From the NCBI RefSeq assembly GCF_964204645.1, contig NC_134029.1:24446450-24510449 (forward strand): a DNA stretch of 64,000 nt, in the 5' to 3' direction. Numbering within the stretch: position 1 is the stretch's first letter; the number at the start of each line of letters is the position of its first letter. Made by a program: the position numbers and the translations under genes. The notes beneath the pieces are model-generated. The model was not told the origin of the DNA. It searched no databases and saw only the letters and a program-made list of their open reading frames with translations. Source of the DNA: Tubulanus polymorphus. Taxonomy: Eukaryota; Nemertea; Palaeonemertea; Tubulaniformes; Tubulanidae. Of the stretch, positions 47,101 through 58,300 are shown one piece after another.

Positions 47101-48614
47101 TGTCAGGGTAATTCCATAACACTTTCCTGTATATTCAATATTACTGATAACTGAATTACCAGTCCTGAGTAAGAAAATACTTCAACAGTCGAATTCACGA
47201 TAAAATTGCGCGCAGAAAATACATAAAAATCAAATTTCAATCAAATCGAGTTTTTCATAAAAAGGAAGGACTAAGAGTCAAAAAGAAGGACAAAGATGAT
47301 GTTTGTCCAAACTTTTTCCAAAAGAAGGACTTGGAAACCACTTTCATATAGGATAAATTTAGAACAGAGTTTACCTGTACTAGACTATTGTGTAAACGGT
47401 AGAATTGTTGTAAAGTACGCGATATAACCCAACCATGAATTCCACATTCTCTATCGACCTGTTCGGTATCTCGGTGATAAATAACAATAGTGAAATACGG
47501 TAGATCTCGACCGGTTTCATCATCGTGGATTACCTATTGAATATATATACACATACGTATTAAATCCACATGGATTATCTACACGGATTATCCACATGGA
47601 TTATCTACACGGATTATCCACATGGATTATCTACACAGATTATCCACATGGATTATATAGTTAAACTCGCTTAAGTCGTCTGTAGTTTTTAAACTCAGAA
47701 ATTTGTATTTCCAATTCAATATTCTAAGTGTTAGTCATGAACACAATGATAACATAACATAACATAATAAGTATCATACCGATGCACTGTCCATTCTAGT
47801 CCTCCACATACCGACATTCTCACACCAAACTGACGTTCGTTCAATATGAAACTGTAATTGTTGTTTTTCTTGTTTCAATAATTCCAGTTCGCGAGACACG
47901 TCCTCTTGTATTTTCATCGTCTGTTCAGAGAAATATATTCATTAATCGATAAAACCATAGAACTGTAAGAAGTGAATACAGTTCTTAGAAGAAACATGGA
48001 AGACCTTGGACTGTAGTTTGGCTGGTAGGAAAACTCTGATAGTTCTAACCTTACTTACTGGCGTAGGTTAACAACAGTTTACTTAAGCATGGTAAGCACT
48101 ATCCCCAAGGGTCAGTCGTTCAATAAAATTACAACTTAAATCAACTTTTGAACAATGTGAGGGTTCAGTTCCTGTGGTCTAGGATTTAGTTTAACAGTTC
48201 TGTCAGTTGAATTGAACTAAAACTTCATTTCCGATAGTCAGGATTATAGGATTAAAGGATTACCACTGACCTTTGGATCAGCCTTCATAGTTCTGCGTAA
48301 TCCTTCTAAAGCGTGAATCTTATTCTGTATTTTCTCGTCTAATATTTCCAGTTTTTTACTCGCGTAATTTGACTGTAATTCGCGGAATGACGTCTCCGTA
48401 CACAACAATGTCTGATCGCCCCTCACAACTGATTTCTCTAGAACTGAATCGATCCACGGCACCTCCGATAATTCATCGTCTATATCCTCATCATCGCTAT
48501 GGTTACGGATATACTGATAGTAGATATCACCGACAATGAATGATGGGTAATTGTGTTCCTCTAGTTGTTGGTAAATTATGTTTTGCGCGTCGTAAAATGC
48601 TTGAGGGCCCTGCA

Positions 48615-48655
<41 letters not shown>

Positions 48656-51600
48656 GAAAAGAGTGAGAGATGGCAAGAGGGATAGAGGGAGAGAGAGAGA
48701 GGAAAAGAATGAGAGAAATGGAAGAGAGACGGGAGGGAGAGAGATAGAGTGAAAGGGAGAGAGGAAGAGAGAGATGGGATAGGGAGCAAGAGGGGGAGGT
48801 AGAGAGAAAGGGAGGGGGAGAGAGAGAAGGAGAGGTAGATTGTTATATCCAGACAGTAATGAATAAAGCAATGAAACTCTCCCCCCACCCCACCCCTAGG
48901 TTACCACTGACTTACTGAATCTCCAGTTAAAAAAGTTTCCATTCCTTTGATTAGAGTTCTATCTAGTTTGACAGCGGTGCTCGGACTAGCTATATACATC
49001 TGATAGATTTCACCAGCGACGTGATGTCGTAATGACTGAAATACAAACATCAGCATTCATCATGTTTCAACTGTGAGAATAAAATCTACTGAATTCTTAA
49101 ATACCGATCGCAAACCTTATCTGTTTGTTTCAAATTTTCAACACCGAGCCAAAATCTGAAATACAATTCATCATCAGAAAATTAGATATAAGTTGCTATT
49201 TTCTAAAGACGCACATAAAAAATTTAAATAAAACTATGACTAACATGAACTGGTAAATGAAGGTGGGGAAATTGGTAAAATGGAAATATTTCAAAATCAG
49301 AACTGGATGATTTTTATCATGAAATGAGGTCACAAACAACTTACCCCAATAACGATTCATTGCGTTCCTTTTTCAAATATTGCATGAAATAACTTTGAGC
49401 TCGAGGAGTTTCCATGATTACTTTAAACGACAGTACCTTCAATGATATACAATACAATAGATTACTACCAGTAATCCCTTCCCCAACCATCACAGTAACA
49501 TTTTCAATTTTATCAGTTATCTTTTCATCGTTTTCATTTACTCAAGTGAAAAATTCAACACCCATTTAGGCGCAGATCTGGGGGCTGGTGAGACTGATGT
49601 AACACCATACAACTTGTGTGTTAAACCAGGGAAGAATAATGAGTTGATTCACACTTCCCTGGTAAAACAAAGACACAATTATCCACCTGTCAGATCTAAC
49701 ACCCTGGACCCGGGATCCACAGTTGTGAGTTAGAGTTATAGTCAATTCATTTTCATGTTCTATTTCTAGAGTCAAATTTAACTCCTGATCTGTTCCCTGA
49801 ATCCTCGAATACTTACCATTTTACCGGGTAGTGATTTAGGTTGAGTTTTATTCGATTCTGTTGATTCTACGTTAGTAAAGTAATCAGGTCCGCCCAACTG
49901 TTCGATTCTCTTCTCACAATGAGTCTTACTCACTGTCAATTCATTTATATAACGTTTTAAATTCCTCGCTTTCAATAAATCGCCTTTCTTCGTTCCGCTA
50001 GATTTAAATTCTTTTTCTGTAAATTACACACGCAAGAGAATAAGGTTTAACCGGTAGCAGCAGACGTTACTAATTGACACAACTGTCACCAGGTATCTCT
50101 CTTACCTGTATTCATTCCTTTAGCTTTTTTGATATTGTTTATCGCAGTTGCTTGCATGATCTCAGACATTATATTATACCTGTCAAATATAATCATAAAA
50201 ACATTTCAAATATTTACATAAAACAAACAGGGGAAATTGCGGCGTAGAGGTTTAACCCTTTCAGTGCAAACCGCAGTGCGGTGTATAAATCAGTGATAGA
50301 TTTTGCTAGTACACCGCACCGCACATCATTATTGATGTGATTAGTAATTACTAATTATCTCTCTTGAAAGATGGCAGAACATGTCAAACATAGTGAAATA
50401 CTAGTAACTAACGATGCACCGCACCGCGGTGTAGATGCACTATAGTGGTATTCCCGTTATTCAACACACTAGGACGGAATTTTTTTAAATTTTCAAATTA
50501 TCTTAGGGTATTAATTAGTCAGCGCTGAAAGGGTTAACTTTAACACTGCCAGCTTGTAATACTGGATATTCTTACCTCATCTGTTTTAACATTTCTAAAT
50601 CGTGACATTGTTTAATCATCTTGACAAAATCCTCGTAACTCGCCGCGTATTGATAACGTTTCTTTGTATCATTCACTAATTTCTCTTTATAATTCAGATA
50701 ATTATAAAGTTGTTGATTGATATAGTCCGGATCACAGATCACATCAACCATCGGTTTCAAAACTAAAAACAAACAAAAAAACATAATCATTCACAATTTG
50801 CAAGTTTGCGTAGCTTTCAAGCTCTAAAACCGAGGACCTTTTACACAATCCTGGACCCAGTTCCACAATCCTGGACCCAGTTCCACAATCCTGGAGCCAG
50901 TTCCACAGTTCTGGATCCATTTCAGTCCTGGACCCAGTCCCACAGTCCTGGAGCCAGTTCCACAGTTCTGGATCCATTTCAGTCCTGAACCCAGTCCCAC
51001 ATTCCTGGAGCCATTCCACGTTTCTGGACCCAGTTCCACAGTTCTGGAGCTATTCCACGTTTCTGGACTCAGTCCCACAGTCTTGGTGGAGCCATTCCAC
51101 GTTTCTGGACCCAGTTCCACAGTTCTGGATCCAGTTTCTCGGTTAAAATTGACTGATCTCAACACAGAGTTAACTCAAACTCACAACTATCCTAGGTCCA
51201 CAGTATAAGTAGGTGCCATTCATAGAGTACTATCTTCGAGGTCACCGGGAGGGGGTCAAAATAGACCACTTCAATGAATCCTGTGAACATTATTCTTGAA
51301 ATGTAATAACTACATTTAGTTACCTTTCATAGCTATAATCTCTCTGAGTAAATGTCTCGATGTTGAACACGCGGCGTAATTAGACGGTAGAATATGAACT
51401 AATAAAACTTCAGTGAGTTTCCTGAGAAACTCGATCTCTCTCTGTTCATTCACTAACCACGGGTGAAGTAAGAACTTCGATTTAAAGCCACCTTTTGGTC
51501 TGCAGCAATTCAGTCATATGAAAATAAAATCATTTCAGGTATTTATTAATGAACATTGTTTTTTGGAAAACATCCTTGGAGTAAAGAGATAGTTTCAGCG

Positions 51601-54458
51601 TCTAGGCCGCAGTGAATCGGTGATGGTTTATGCTAGTACACCGCACTGCGGTGTATTGATGTAATTGGTAATTCGTTTTTATCTCTATTGAAAGATGGCA
51701 GCACGTGTCGTACATAGTGAAATATTAGTAACTAACGATACACTGCGCCGCGGTGTGGACACACTATAGTGGTATTCCCGTTATTTAACACACTAGGGTG
51801 GAATTTTTAAAAATTTTCTCCAGCACTATAGGGTATTAATAAGTCAGCACTGAAAGGGTTAAAGGGCAGAAAAGAATTCCAGGTCTCTGTAGAGACCGAT
51901 CTCAACCTATCTAAGATTTCACGCTCATGCTCAATTTGTGATCCCCCTTGTGGTAAACATATGAGTTAAATAATGAATTCTAACCTGTCAACAGCGAATC
52001 TGATCTCTTGAAAATGAGTGCATAATTTCAACACGACGTCCTGAGAGATAAATTGAACCATATCAATTTGACACAAACGATCCGATAGATTACCGATTAC
52101 TATCCATAAATCCTTCCTGAAAAACAGCAGCTCATTATAGACATTCTGATGATATATGGCAGCACATAGCAATCATTCCGTAAACACGGGCCAAGGGCAA
52201 ATCCAGAGGCTGATTTTGACGGGAACACAAAGAAATGAAAGGGGCATACAGTTTTAGCCAAAATTCCAGTGCATTTTCATACAATTTCTACCGACTTAAG
52301 GGATATTAATAAACCTAATCTTGTGCTGTGGACTGATGTTCTATTAGTTTTGGGTGTTTTAGGTAGGATTGCGTCGGGAGCACTAACTCTCCTTGGATTC
52401 ATCCATGCGGTCACTTACTTTATGTGATCGAGAATGAATTGATTTTTCCCGACGTCGCTGTACCACGACTGAACGAAATCTCTCAAAACTAAATCCATTA
52501 TTTCTTGAATCGTAGCGTCGAGATTGTGAGATATAACCACATTGTGTTTGGCGGGATGAAAATTCTGACGGTTTTCCTTAAAAAAGATGAAACGGACAAA
52601 ATTAAGCCAAGGAGATCAGAAGGGGCACATGTTATAGGTAGAGTTGAGTTAATGTTTGTGTCCACGGTTACTTTGCATTCATCAGATCTGATAAAACTAT
52701 ATCATCAGGGGTCGGTTGCATAGTCATGACACTTAGACATAGTCTAAGACCAGTCTAAGACCAACTTAGTTCTATAGCCAATCGAACAAGTTTAGACCAG
52801 CCTTAGATTTAAGACCACGTTTGGACTTAAGTCACGACTGTGCAACTGGCCCCAGGTGTCCTTCCAGCCAAAACATCGTGGTCATAAGTTTTAATAAGTC
52901 AATAAATTATCGATAGAATTTAAAAGATCAATAACTATTTTTGCCACCAAGAATTTTAATCAAAAATACACAACATTTCGAACTCTTACTATAAGAGATT
53001 ATCACCTGACGATGATCTCTAGTGATAGTTTGAAACATTGTGTATTTCTATTTCAATTCTTGATAAATAAAATTCGTTTTTATCATGTAAATTCTGTATA
53101 TAGTGAGTTTTATTATCAGAGTGTACAGGGGCTATATGAGAACGGTGCCGTATTTCTGAATAGCACAATCTCACAGTATTTGTGATCCTTTCGATAGCTA
53201 TTCATAATTCTATTAATTTGCCATTCTATGATTTCAGAACACTATTCTACAATTCTATGAGTTGGCCTGTTTAATAAATGCAGTAAACCTAGTGTTGGCC
53301 TGTTCAACAAACGCAGAAACCCTAGTGTTGGCCTGGTGAATAATCGTAGAAACCTTAGTGTTGGCCTTTACAACAAACGCAGAAACCCTAGTGTTGGCCT
53401 ACTGAATAAACGTAGTTACCCTAGTGTTGGCCTGGTGAATAAACGTAGTTACCCTAGTGTTGGCCTGGTGAATAAACGCAGAAACCATAGTGTTTGCCTG
53501 CTGAATAAACGTAGTTACCCTAGTATTGGCCTGGTGAAAAAACGCAGAAACCATAGTGTTGGCCTGGTAAATAAATGCATAAACCATAGTGTTGGCCTGG
53601 TAAATAAACGCAGTAACCCTACTGTTGGCCTGGTGAATAAACGCAGAAACCCTAGTGTTGGCCTGGTAAATAAATGCATAAACCATAGTGTTGGCCTGGT
53701 GAATAAACGCAGAAACCCTAGTGTTGGCCTGCTGAATAAACGCAGTAACCCTAGTGTTGGCCTGGTGAATAAACGCAGTAACCCTAGTGTTGGCCTGGTG
53801 AATAAACCTTATGTTGGCCTGGTGAATACACGTAGTGTTGGCCTGGTGCATAAACTCAAGAAACCCTAGTGTTGGCCTAATGAATAAACCTAGTGTTGGC
53901 CTGGTGAATAAACGCAAGAAACCCTTGTGTTGGCCTAATGAATAAACCTAGTGTTGGCCTGTTGAATAAACGCAGAAACCCATAGTGTTGGCCTACGCCA
54001 ATTATAGTTTGATAAAGTAAATGGAAATATAAAATGACCACTGTAGCGTATAACAACTGCACCTTTGTTATATCCTGTGATGTGAATCGTGAATTCATTT
54101 TCAATTTTCTATATTTGAGTAAGTTCTTGAAATGAGATTGAAATGTCAGCCTTTTTGCTATCATTGGGATAAATGAGCCTTTTCTATCCCTTTTTTATAT
54201 ATTTCACAATGTTCTTATCGAAGGTGAATGAATACTAACCATCATTTTAACGAGTAACTCTTGCGATCGAAGTTTCCTATCACGTATTTTTGGTTTATGT
54301 TGCGAACTCTTAGTAACCATGGAAATACTGAGCACGATTCCCAATAAACCGACGATTAAACAGAATAAATAGTTTATTACGAGGGACGTTGACTGATAGA
54401 GAATGAACCCTACGACGGGTAGGGTTAATAACAAACACCAGTTCAATACCGAATTCAT
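44140..54458 (-). CDS. SNX25: Sorting nexin 25 (PXA-RGS-PX-Nexin_C)
   Basis: Twenty coding exons give 947 residues with all phases consistent: 54240-54458, 52419-52564, 51985-52116, 51324-51499, 50576-50762, 50106-50179, 49817-50016, 49345-49436, 49116-49155, 48916-49035, 48271-48609, 47780-47920, 47375-47533, 46688-46795, 45937-46070, 45548-45598, 45316-45462, 44760-44941, 44325-44425 and 44140-44235. Residues 8-52 form a membrane hairpin. PXA follows (about 90-285, DLVLRDFVQSWY), then a coiled linker (ARNLKRYINELTVSKTHCEK), RGS (about 380-500), PX (about 595-740, ending SESLYTFLSPSPEHLK) and Nexin_C (about 775-940, FGRTINK then WIFSEPMLIYYM). The order and the GGPDYF linker word match SNX25 rather than SNX13 or SNX14. 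SNX25 acts in endosomal sorting, and the vertebrate protein lowers TGF-beta receptor levels. A non-coding first exon probably ends at 55002 (donor GTAAGT), spliced to 54461. Introns carry many tandem repeats. Confidence 0.95.
44574..44603 (+). repeat. CTGAAGA...GAAAC motif with AATAAA
   Basis: CTGAAGA (44574), a weak stem, then GAAACGTCG immediately followed by AATAAA. Same family as 26486-26515, in an SNX25 intron. Confidence 0.55.
45026..45172. repeat. Degenerate foldback MITE, CTTAAG family
   Basis: GGGCCCACAGACTTCAGTCC followed by repeated TGGTCTTAA and TTAAGACCA words; related to 39444-39592. In an SNX25 intron. Confidence 0.5.
46100..46640. repeat. GC-rich degenerate minisatellite
   Basis: Many imperfect copies of CTGGCCCCACAGCTGT and of CTACAGCCCACTGCC, with a larger unit (from TACTGCCCACTATTGCCCG) duplicated. 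It fills the intron between SNX25 exons 14 and 15 and is far richer in C than its surroundings. Confidence 0.8.
46801..46925. repeat. 30-bp tandem repeat
   Basis: Four copies of a unit containing ATGAATCAACTGTATCACCA, starting 6 bp from the acceptor of SNX25 exon 14. Confidence 0.85.
47560..47655. repeat. Tandem repeat of TCCACATGGATTATCTACAC
   Basis: Four to five copies of a roughly 24-bp unit whose halves (CCACATGGATTAT and CTACACGGATTAT) are themselves related. SNX25 intron. Confidence 0.8.
48612..48838. repeat. GA/AG microsatellite tract
   Basis: GAGA-rich tract starting immediately upstream, in gene sense, of SNX25 exon 11, where it reads as a long CT polypyrimidine stretch leading to the acceptor at 48610. 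It stays open in frame with the exon and could be mistaken for coding. Confidence 0.85.
49620..49668. mobile_element. 35-bp insertion with CAGGGAAG ends
   Basis: 49627-49661 starts CAGGGAAG and ends CTTCCCTG; the flanks are GTTAAAC and GTAAAAC, a 7-bp duplication with one mismatch. Third member of the short palindromic family, with a less symmetric middle. SNX25 intron. Confidence 0.6.
50252..50537. mobile_element. piggyBac-like MITE, 278 bp
   Basis: TTAA flanks both ends. The element starts CCCTTTCAGTGC and ends GCGCTGAAAGGG, the CCC...GGG termini and TTAA target duplication of the piggyBac superfamily. The interior has GTGCGGTGTA and ACCGCACCGC words and no open frame. SNX25 intron. A second copy is at 51590-51862. 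Confidence 0.8.
50825..51140. repeat. Minisatellite of the GTTCCACA family
   Basis: About a dozen degenerate units of CCTGGACCCAGTTCCACA. Variant units with GGAGCCATTCCACGTTTC are interleaved. SNX25 intron 4; same theme as 4336-4691 and 22696-22744. Confidence 0.8.
51590..51862. mobile_element. Second piggyBac-like MITE copy
   Basis: Matches 50256-50533 internally (GCTAGTACACCGCACTGCGG, CACTATAGTGGTATTCCCGT) and keeps the right end CACTGAAAGGGTTAA. The left end is worn to GTTTCAGCG without TTAA. Confidence 0.7.
52706..52854. mobile_element. Foldback MITE, CTTAAG family
   Basis: CAGGGGTCGGTTGCATAGTC at the left is mirrored by GACTGTGCAACTGGCCCCAG at the right. Most of the element folds through TAAGACCA/TGGTCTTA-type words. 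SNX25 intron 1. Confidence 0.75.
53006..53035 (+). repeat. CTGACGA...GAAAC motif with AATAAA
   Basis: CTGACGATGATCTCTAG, then GAAACATTG, then AATAAA at about 53064. An inverted partner (AAGAGATTATCACC) lies just before it. Same family as 26486-26515. Confidence 0.55.
53260..53993. repeat. 33-bp minisatellite, about 21 copies
   Basis: Unit contains GGCCTGGTGAATAAACGCAG and CCTAGTGTT. Because 33 is a multiple of three and no copy carries a stop in several frames, long open frames of 11-residue repeats appear on both strands. It lies in SNX25 intron 1; no coding role is supported. Confidence 0.9.
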
Positions 54459-55349
54459 CACCTGAAAATAAAAACAATCAACGTGTTAAAAACCGATCAG
54501 TTCCGGCGTATGAAAACCCAATACTCTCCTCATCGTTGCCAAGAGTCTCGGGACAAACTGCAACTACCGATACAGATACAGAAACCAGTTAGCCTATTCA
54601 AAAATGGCCGCATCACAGTCGTGCCTGACGACCCCAATAACCTAAGTAGGCTACTGTATATATTGTTCTATTTATAAAGACTGTGATATTTTCATTTATT
54701 CTGAATATTTAGCATCAAGTGAGCATGTAGCTGCGCCCTGCAGCTGAACTGTGACTGAGAGACTGAAAGAGAGTAATTCATTCATAGGTAGCCTAAATGT
54801 ACCAGGGCCAAAATAGGGATTATTGAACTAAGACCGGTATTACATATACAGATGAAATAATGGATTGTTAATGGAGAAATGGAAATGAAACATTGTTTTG
54901 TCACTTGTTACCACTCAAGCAACTTATTCATCATTGAAATTCAATTTGAATTGAATTGATTCACCCAATTTTAAACATGCCCGGCTGAGTCCGTTACTTA
55001 CTTCTGTATCTACTTGACTTGAGCATAGAAGAATTGCACACACTGTGAATATTTAACTGCACATTATGGAATCTGTGTGTATAATGAAGTAGGGGACAGA
55101 GGGGGGTGAGTGAGTGAGTGATTGACCCGCCCGCCGTGCTCACTGACACAAACCCGGAAGTAAAATGGAATAAATATATATTTGATTGTATTTGCTGTAT
55201 AGCGGATGCGGAAGTTGATGTTACAGTAATTACTGACATCTGGAGAGACTGAAACTGATAATAGTGGATCTATTACACTACAGCGGCGTCTCAGCTCAGT
55301 GGTTGTCGAGTCGGGCGGTTAGTGAGGCCTCTATGGCCTGGTAGTGATG
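54459..55349. promoter_or_regulatory. Shared 5' region of SNX25 and the CAP-Gly gene
   Basis: SNX25 is transcribed leftward, probably from a non-coding exon ending at 55002. The CAP-Gly gene is transcribed rightward from an exon ending at 55349. Their start sites should lie within a few hundred bases of each other at about 55050-55330, which is locally richer in G and C (CCCGCCCGCCGTG, GCGGCG, GGGCGG). This fits a bidirectional promoter. No TATA box is obvious. Confidence 0.5.
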
Positions 55350-58300
55350 GTAAGTTACTCTTCTTGTTAAATGTAGCGGGTGGGGCTGCTGCAGCGGGTC
55401 CAGTCAGGGCCGACCTCCTCCTCTGACTGGGCCGGGTGTTTCTGCTTGTGGATTCACCAACGGTGACAATACAATTAAGTTCATTCAAGCTTAGTCACAG
55501 TAACATGTCTTGTCTGTAGTTTAGTTTCACAATTGGATATTTTCTCAAACGTTGGTTGTTAGGCTAGACCCGATTAAAGCTTACCAGCAATGATTAGCCT
55601 GCCCTTCTACATTCTAGTTATGATTGATATTTTATTGTAATGTGTAGAGATGCTGTAAAGTGATGTTGCTCTTGTTTCTGGGTCCCAGCCTCACTCAGTA
55701 AGAGCTACACTACTCAGACTGTCCACTGAGACCTGCTATCAGTCAGTTTTACACTTCTCAAGCTAGAACCTAGGAACCAGGAGAGGCTGGCACTGGGCAG
55801 TGCTGTGAGGGGAGAGTCATGCTGTGCTGTTAAATCATTGTTTTTGTGTAAATCTTTACTGGAAGGGACAGGGGTACCCCATCACAGAACTCCAAATTAA
55901 TAATGAAAATCAATATTCTAAAGTTGAACTGTTTACATTTGGGCAAGAGTTAATTTGATGAATAATTTATAGATTTATTGGTCAGGTCAATTATCACCGG
56001 TCAAGTGGGTATAATATTTGAATTATTAAATAGACTGACCGATGTACTGACCACTGTGCAGTAGGTACCAGATAGCAGGTCACCTTCTTTTAGTTAGAGG
56101 AATAAATATTGACAATCAGGAATTCACTGCAAATGTTTATAGGCCTTTAAAAGAATGTCGGTAAGATAACATTTATTTTTTTATGTCTTACCTTAGTTTC
56201 ATATATTTCTAGAGATATTTTGATAAGAATGTTTATGTTTTTAAACCCACACTGTCTGACATGATGACTGGACACAGGGTTTTTACCGCTGTTATCAGTT
56301 CTTACTCGGTTCGTAATAGAATTTGTAGAGGTCGTTATGATATTTCTTGCAGTACTGAACTTTAGACCTTTAGGTGTCAGTATTTAATCAATAGAAACAG
56401 ACATATAGGTAGTCTATAGCGAGGCCTTTAGTTGCTATTGTGCGTCTATGAATGAAAAGGAACTCACTTGTTTATTTCAATAATTCTTCATTTGAATTAC
56501 CAGTAACTGATCTTTTCAACGAGATATTCAATTTTCTTATTGACTGACTGTGTGTTCTGGCTTGTTTTTCTGTAAGAGCGTTCAGCAGTACACGCGCTCA
56601 GTGTTTCTCTTCGGAATTTATTTTTAACGTAGATTTGTATCTGATAAAAACTGTTTGAATTTAGTAAGTATCTCTTTCATAGAATCAATGATGATAGGTC
56701 GAGCTTTGAGATGGTTTAACTAGTAGGTCTAGTGTTGAGATGTATTATCTAGGTCTAGATTGGAGATATAGGTCGAATTTTGAGATAATGTGAATTTGAG
56801 ATTCTACTAAATAATTTTAAGATCTAATTTGTAGTGAATCTTGTAAATGGTTGTGAGATAAGTCATCACATCACTTTGTAAGTCGTGACTCTATATTTTT
56901 TGAGTCCCTAATTTGTATTTCTGATTCAATTTACTAAGTGTGTAAGTCAAGTTCTAATGATCCTCACAACTGCAATGATCCGAAGCGCTAGTAACGCTGT
57001 ATTTGAATTCTTTGTTTTATCATGAATCTGTGTGTGCCACTGGGGTGTGCTCTGCGGGCGGTGTGCCACTGGTGTGTGCCACCGGCAGTGTGCTGCTGGG
57101 GGTGTTAAGCTTAGCAATAGAATGTCGAATGCTGTATAGATGACAAATCTGTATATGGTTGAGATACTGATAAGTCTGTAGATGGTTGAGATACTGATAA
57201 GTCTGTATATGATTGAGATACTGATAAGTCTGTATATGGTTGAGATACTGATAAGTATGTATATGGTTGAGATACTGATAAGTCTGTATATGGTTGAGAT
57301 ACTGATAAGTCTGTATATGGTTGAGATACTGATAAGTCTGTATATGGTTGAGATACTGATAAGTCTGTATATGGTTGAGATACTGATAAGTCTGTATATG
57401 GTTGAGATACTGATAAGTCTGTATATGGTTGAGATACTGATAAATCTGTATATGGTTGAGATACCGGGGAAGCTGCCTTCTCCTTGAGATCAATACATTC
57501 TACTGCCACTGCTGTACTGCGTGGTAACCATGGCTACAAGTACTGCTGGTATTTTAACCACTTGTTGATAACATGTGTCTATTTACTACAACACAGGAGT
57601 GAGGAGCAGGCACTGGCAGTGGAGGGGAGTAGATCTCACTTTTTACTGATATGCTTCACCCTCTCCCCTCACCTGCATCACCCCCCCCCCCCCAGCAGCA
57701 GCAGCAGCAGCAGCAGCAGGTTATTCTCTCATGATTAAACTACAGATTCTTATCCTCTATTTTAAGCTCACACTATTGAGGTAAACAATTTATTAGATTA
57801 AATTCCGACCGTTGGTTTAGTTTTTATCATTGAAATATTTCCACTCTACGTTTCATCGGTTCAATCATCTATGCGTCATAATGGAATGGTTTCTATGGCA
57901 ACTGGTTTTTATCGGGTATCTGAGATTCTATCTTCGAGTCACCCTCTCTCCCCTCTCCCTCTCTCCCCCTCTCTCCCCCTCTCCCTCCCCTCTCCCTCCC
58001 CTCTCCCTCTCTCCCCTTACCCCCTCTTGCTGCTGGTTCGTGCTATAGATTGTATTGTTGTTATTATTTAAAGTGTTATGGAATTTTTAGGTCAAGTCTC
58101 TGAATAATTGAATTCAATACAGGTTGTTATAGGAATGTGGTTTTAGCCCTGGTTGAATTACCTAATAATAGAAATCATAGATTCATATTGTTAAATTGAT
58201 GATATGAATTGAGTAGTGATAAGAGTTTCTCTGTATTACAGGTAAGAGATTTTTAACCCTCTCATCGCTCGCTCACTGGTGACTGGTTATACATGTGTTG

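Noticed and set aside
48610-48888. N-terminal Leu/Ser/Pro-rich extension of SNX25 exon 11
   Set aside because: It is the GA/CT microsatellite in the intron. The exon begins at 48609 after a CAG acceptor, and family alignment begins there.
53336-53917. Long open frames on both strands (about 175 codons each) made of 11-residue repeats
   Set aside because: They are the 33-bp minisatellite read in frame, inside SNX25 intron 1, with no start or splice context and no family match.
57020-57509. Open frames of 130-157 codons with YQYLNHIQT or VSQPYTDL repeats
   Set aside because: Product of the 27-bp minisatellite in a large intron; several frames are open at once, which argues for repeat geometry and not selection.
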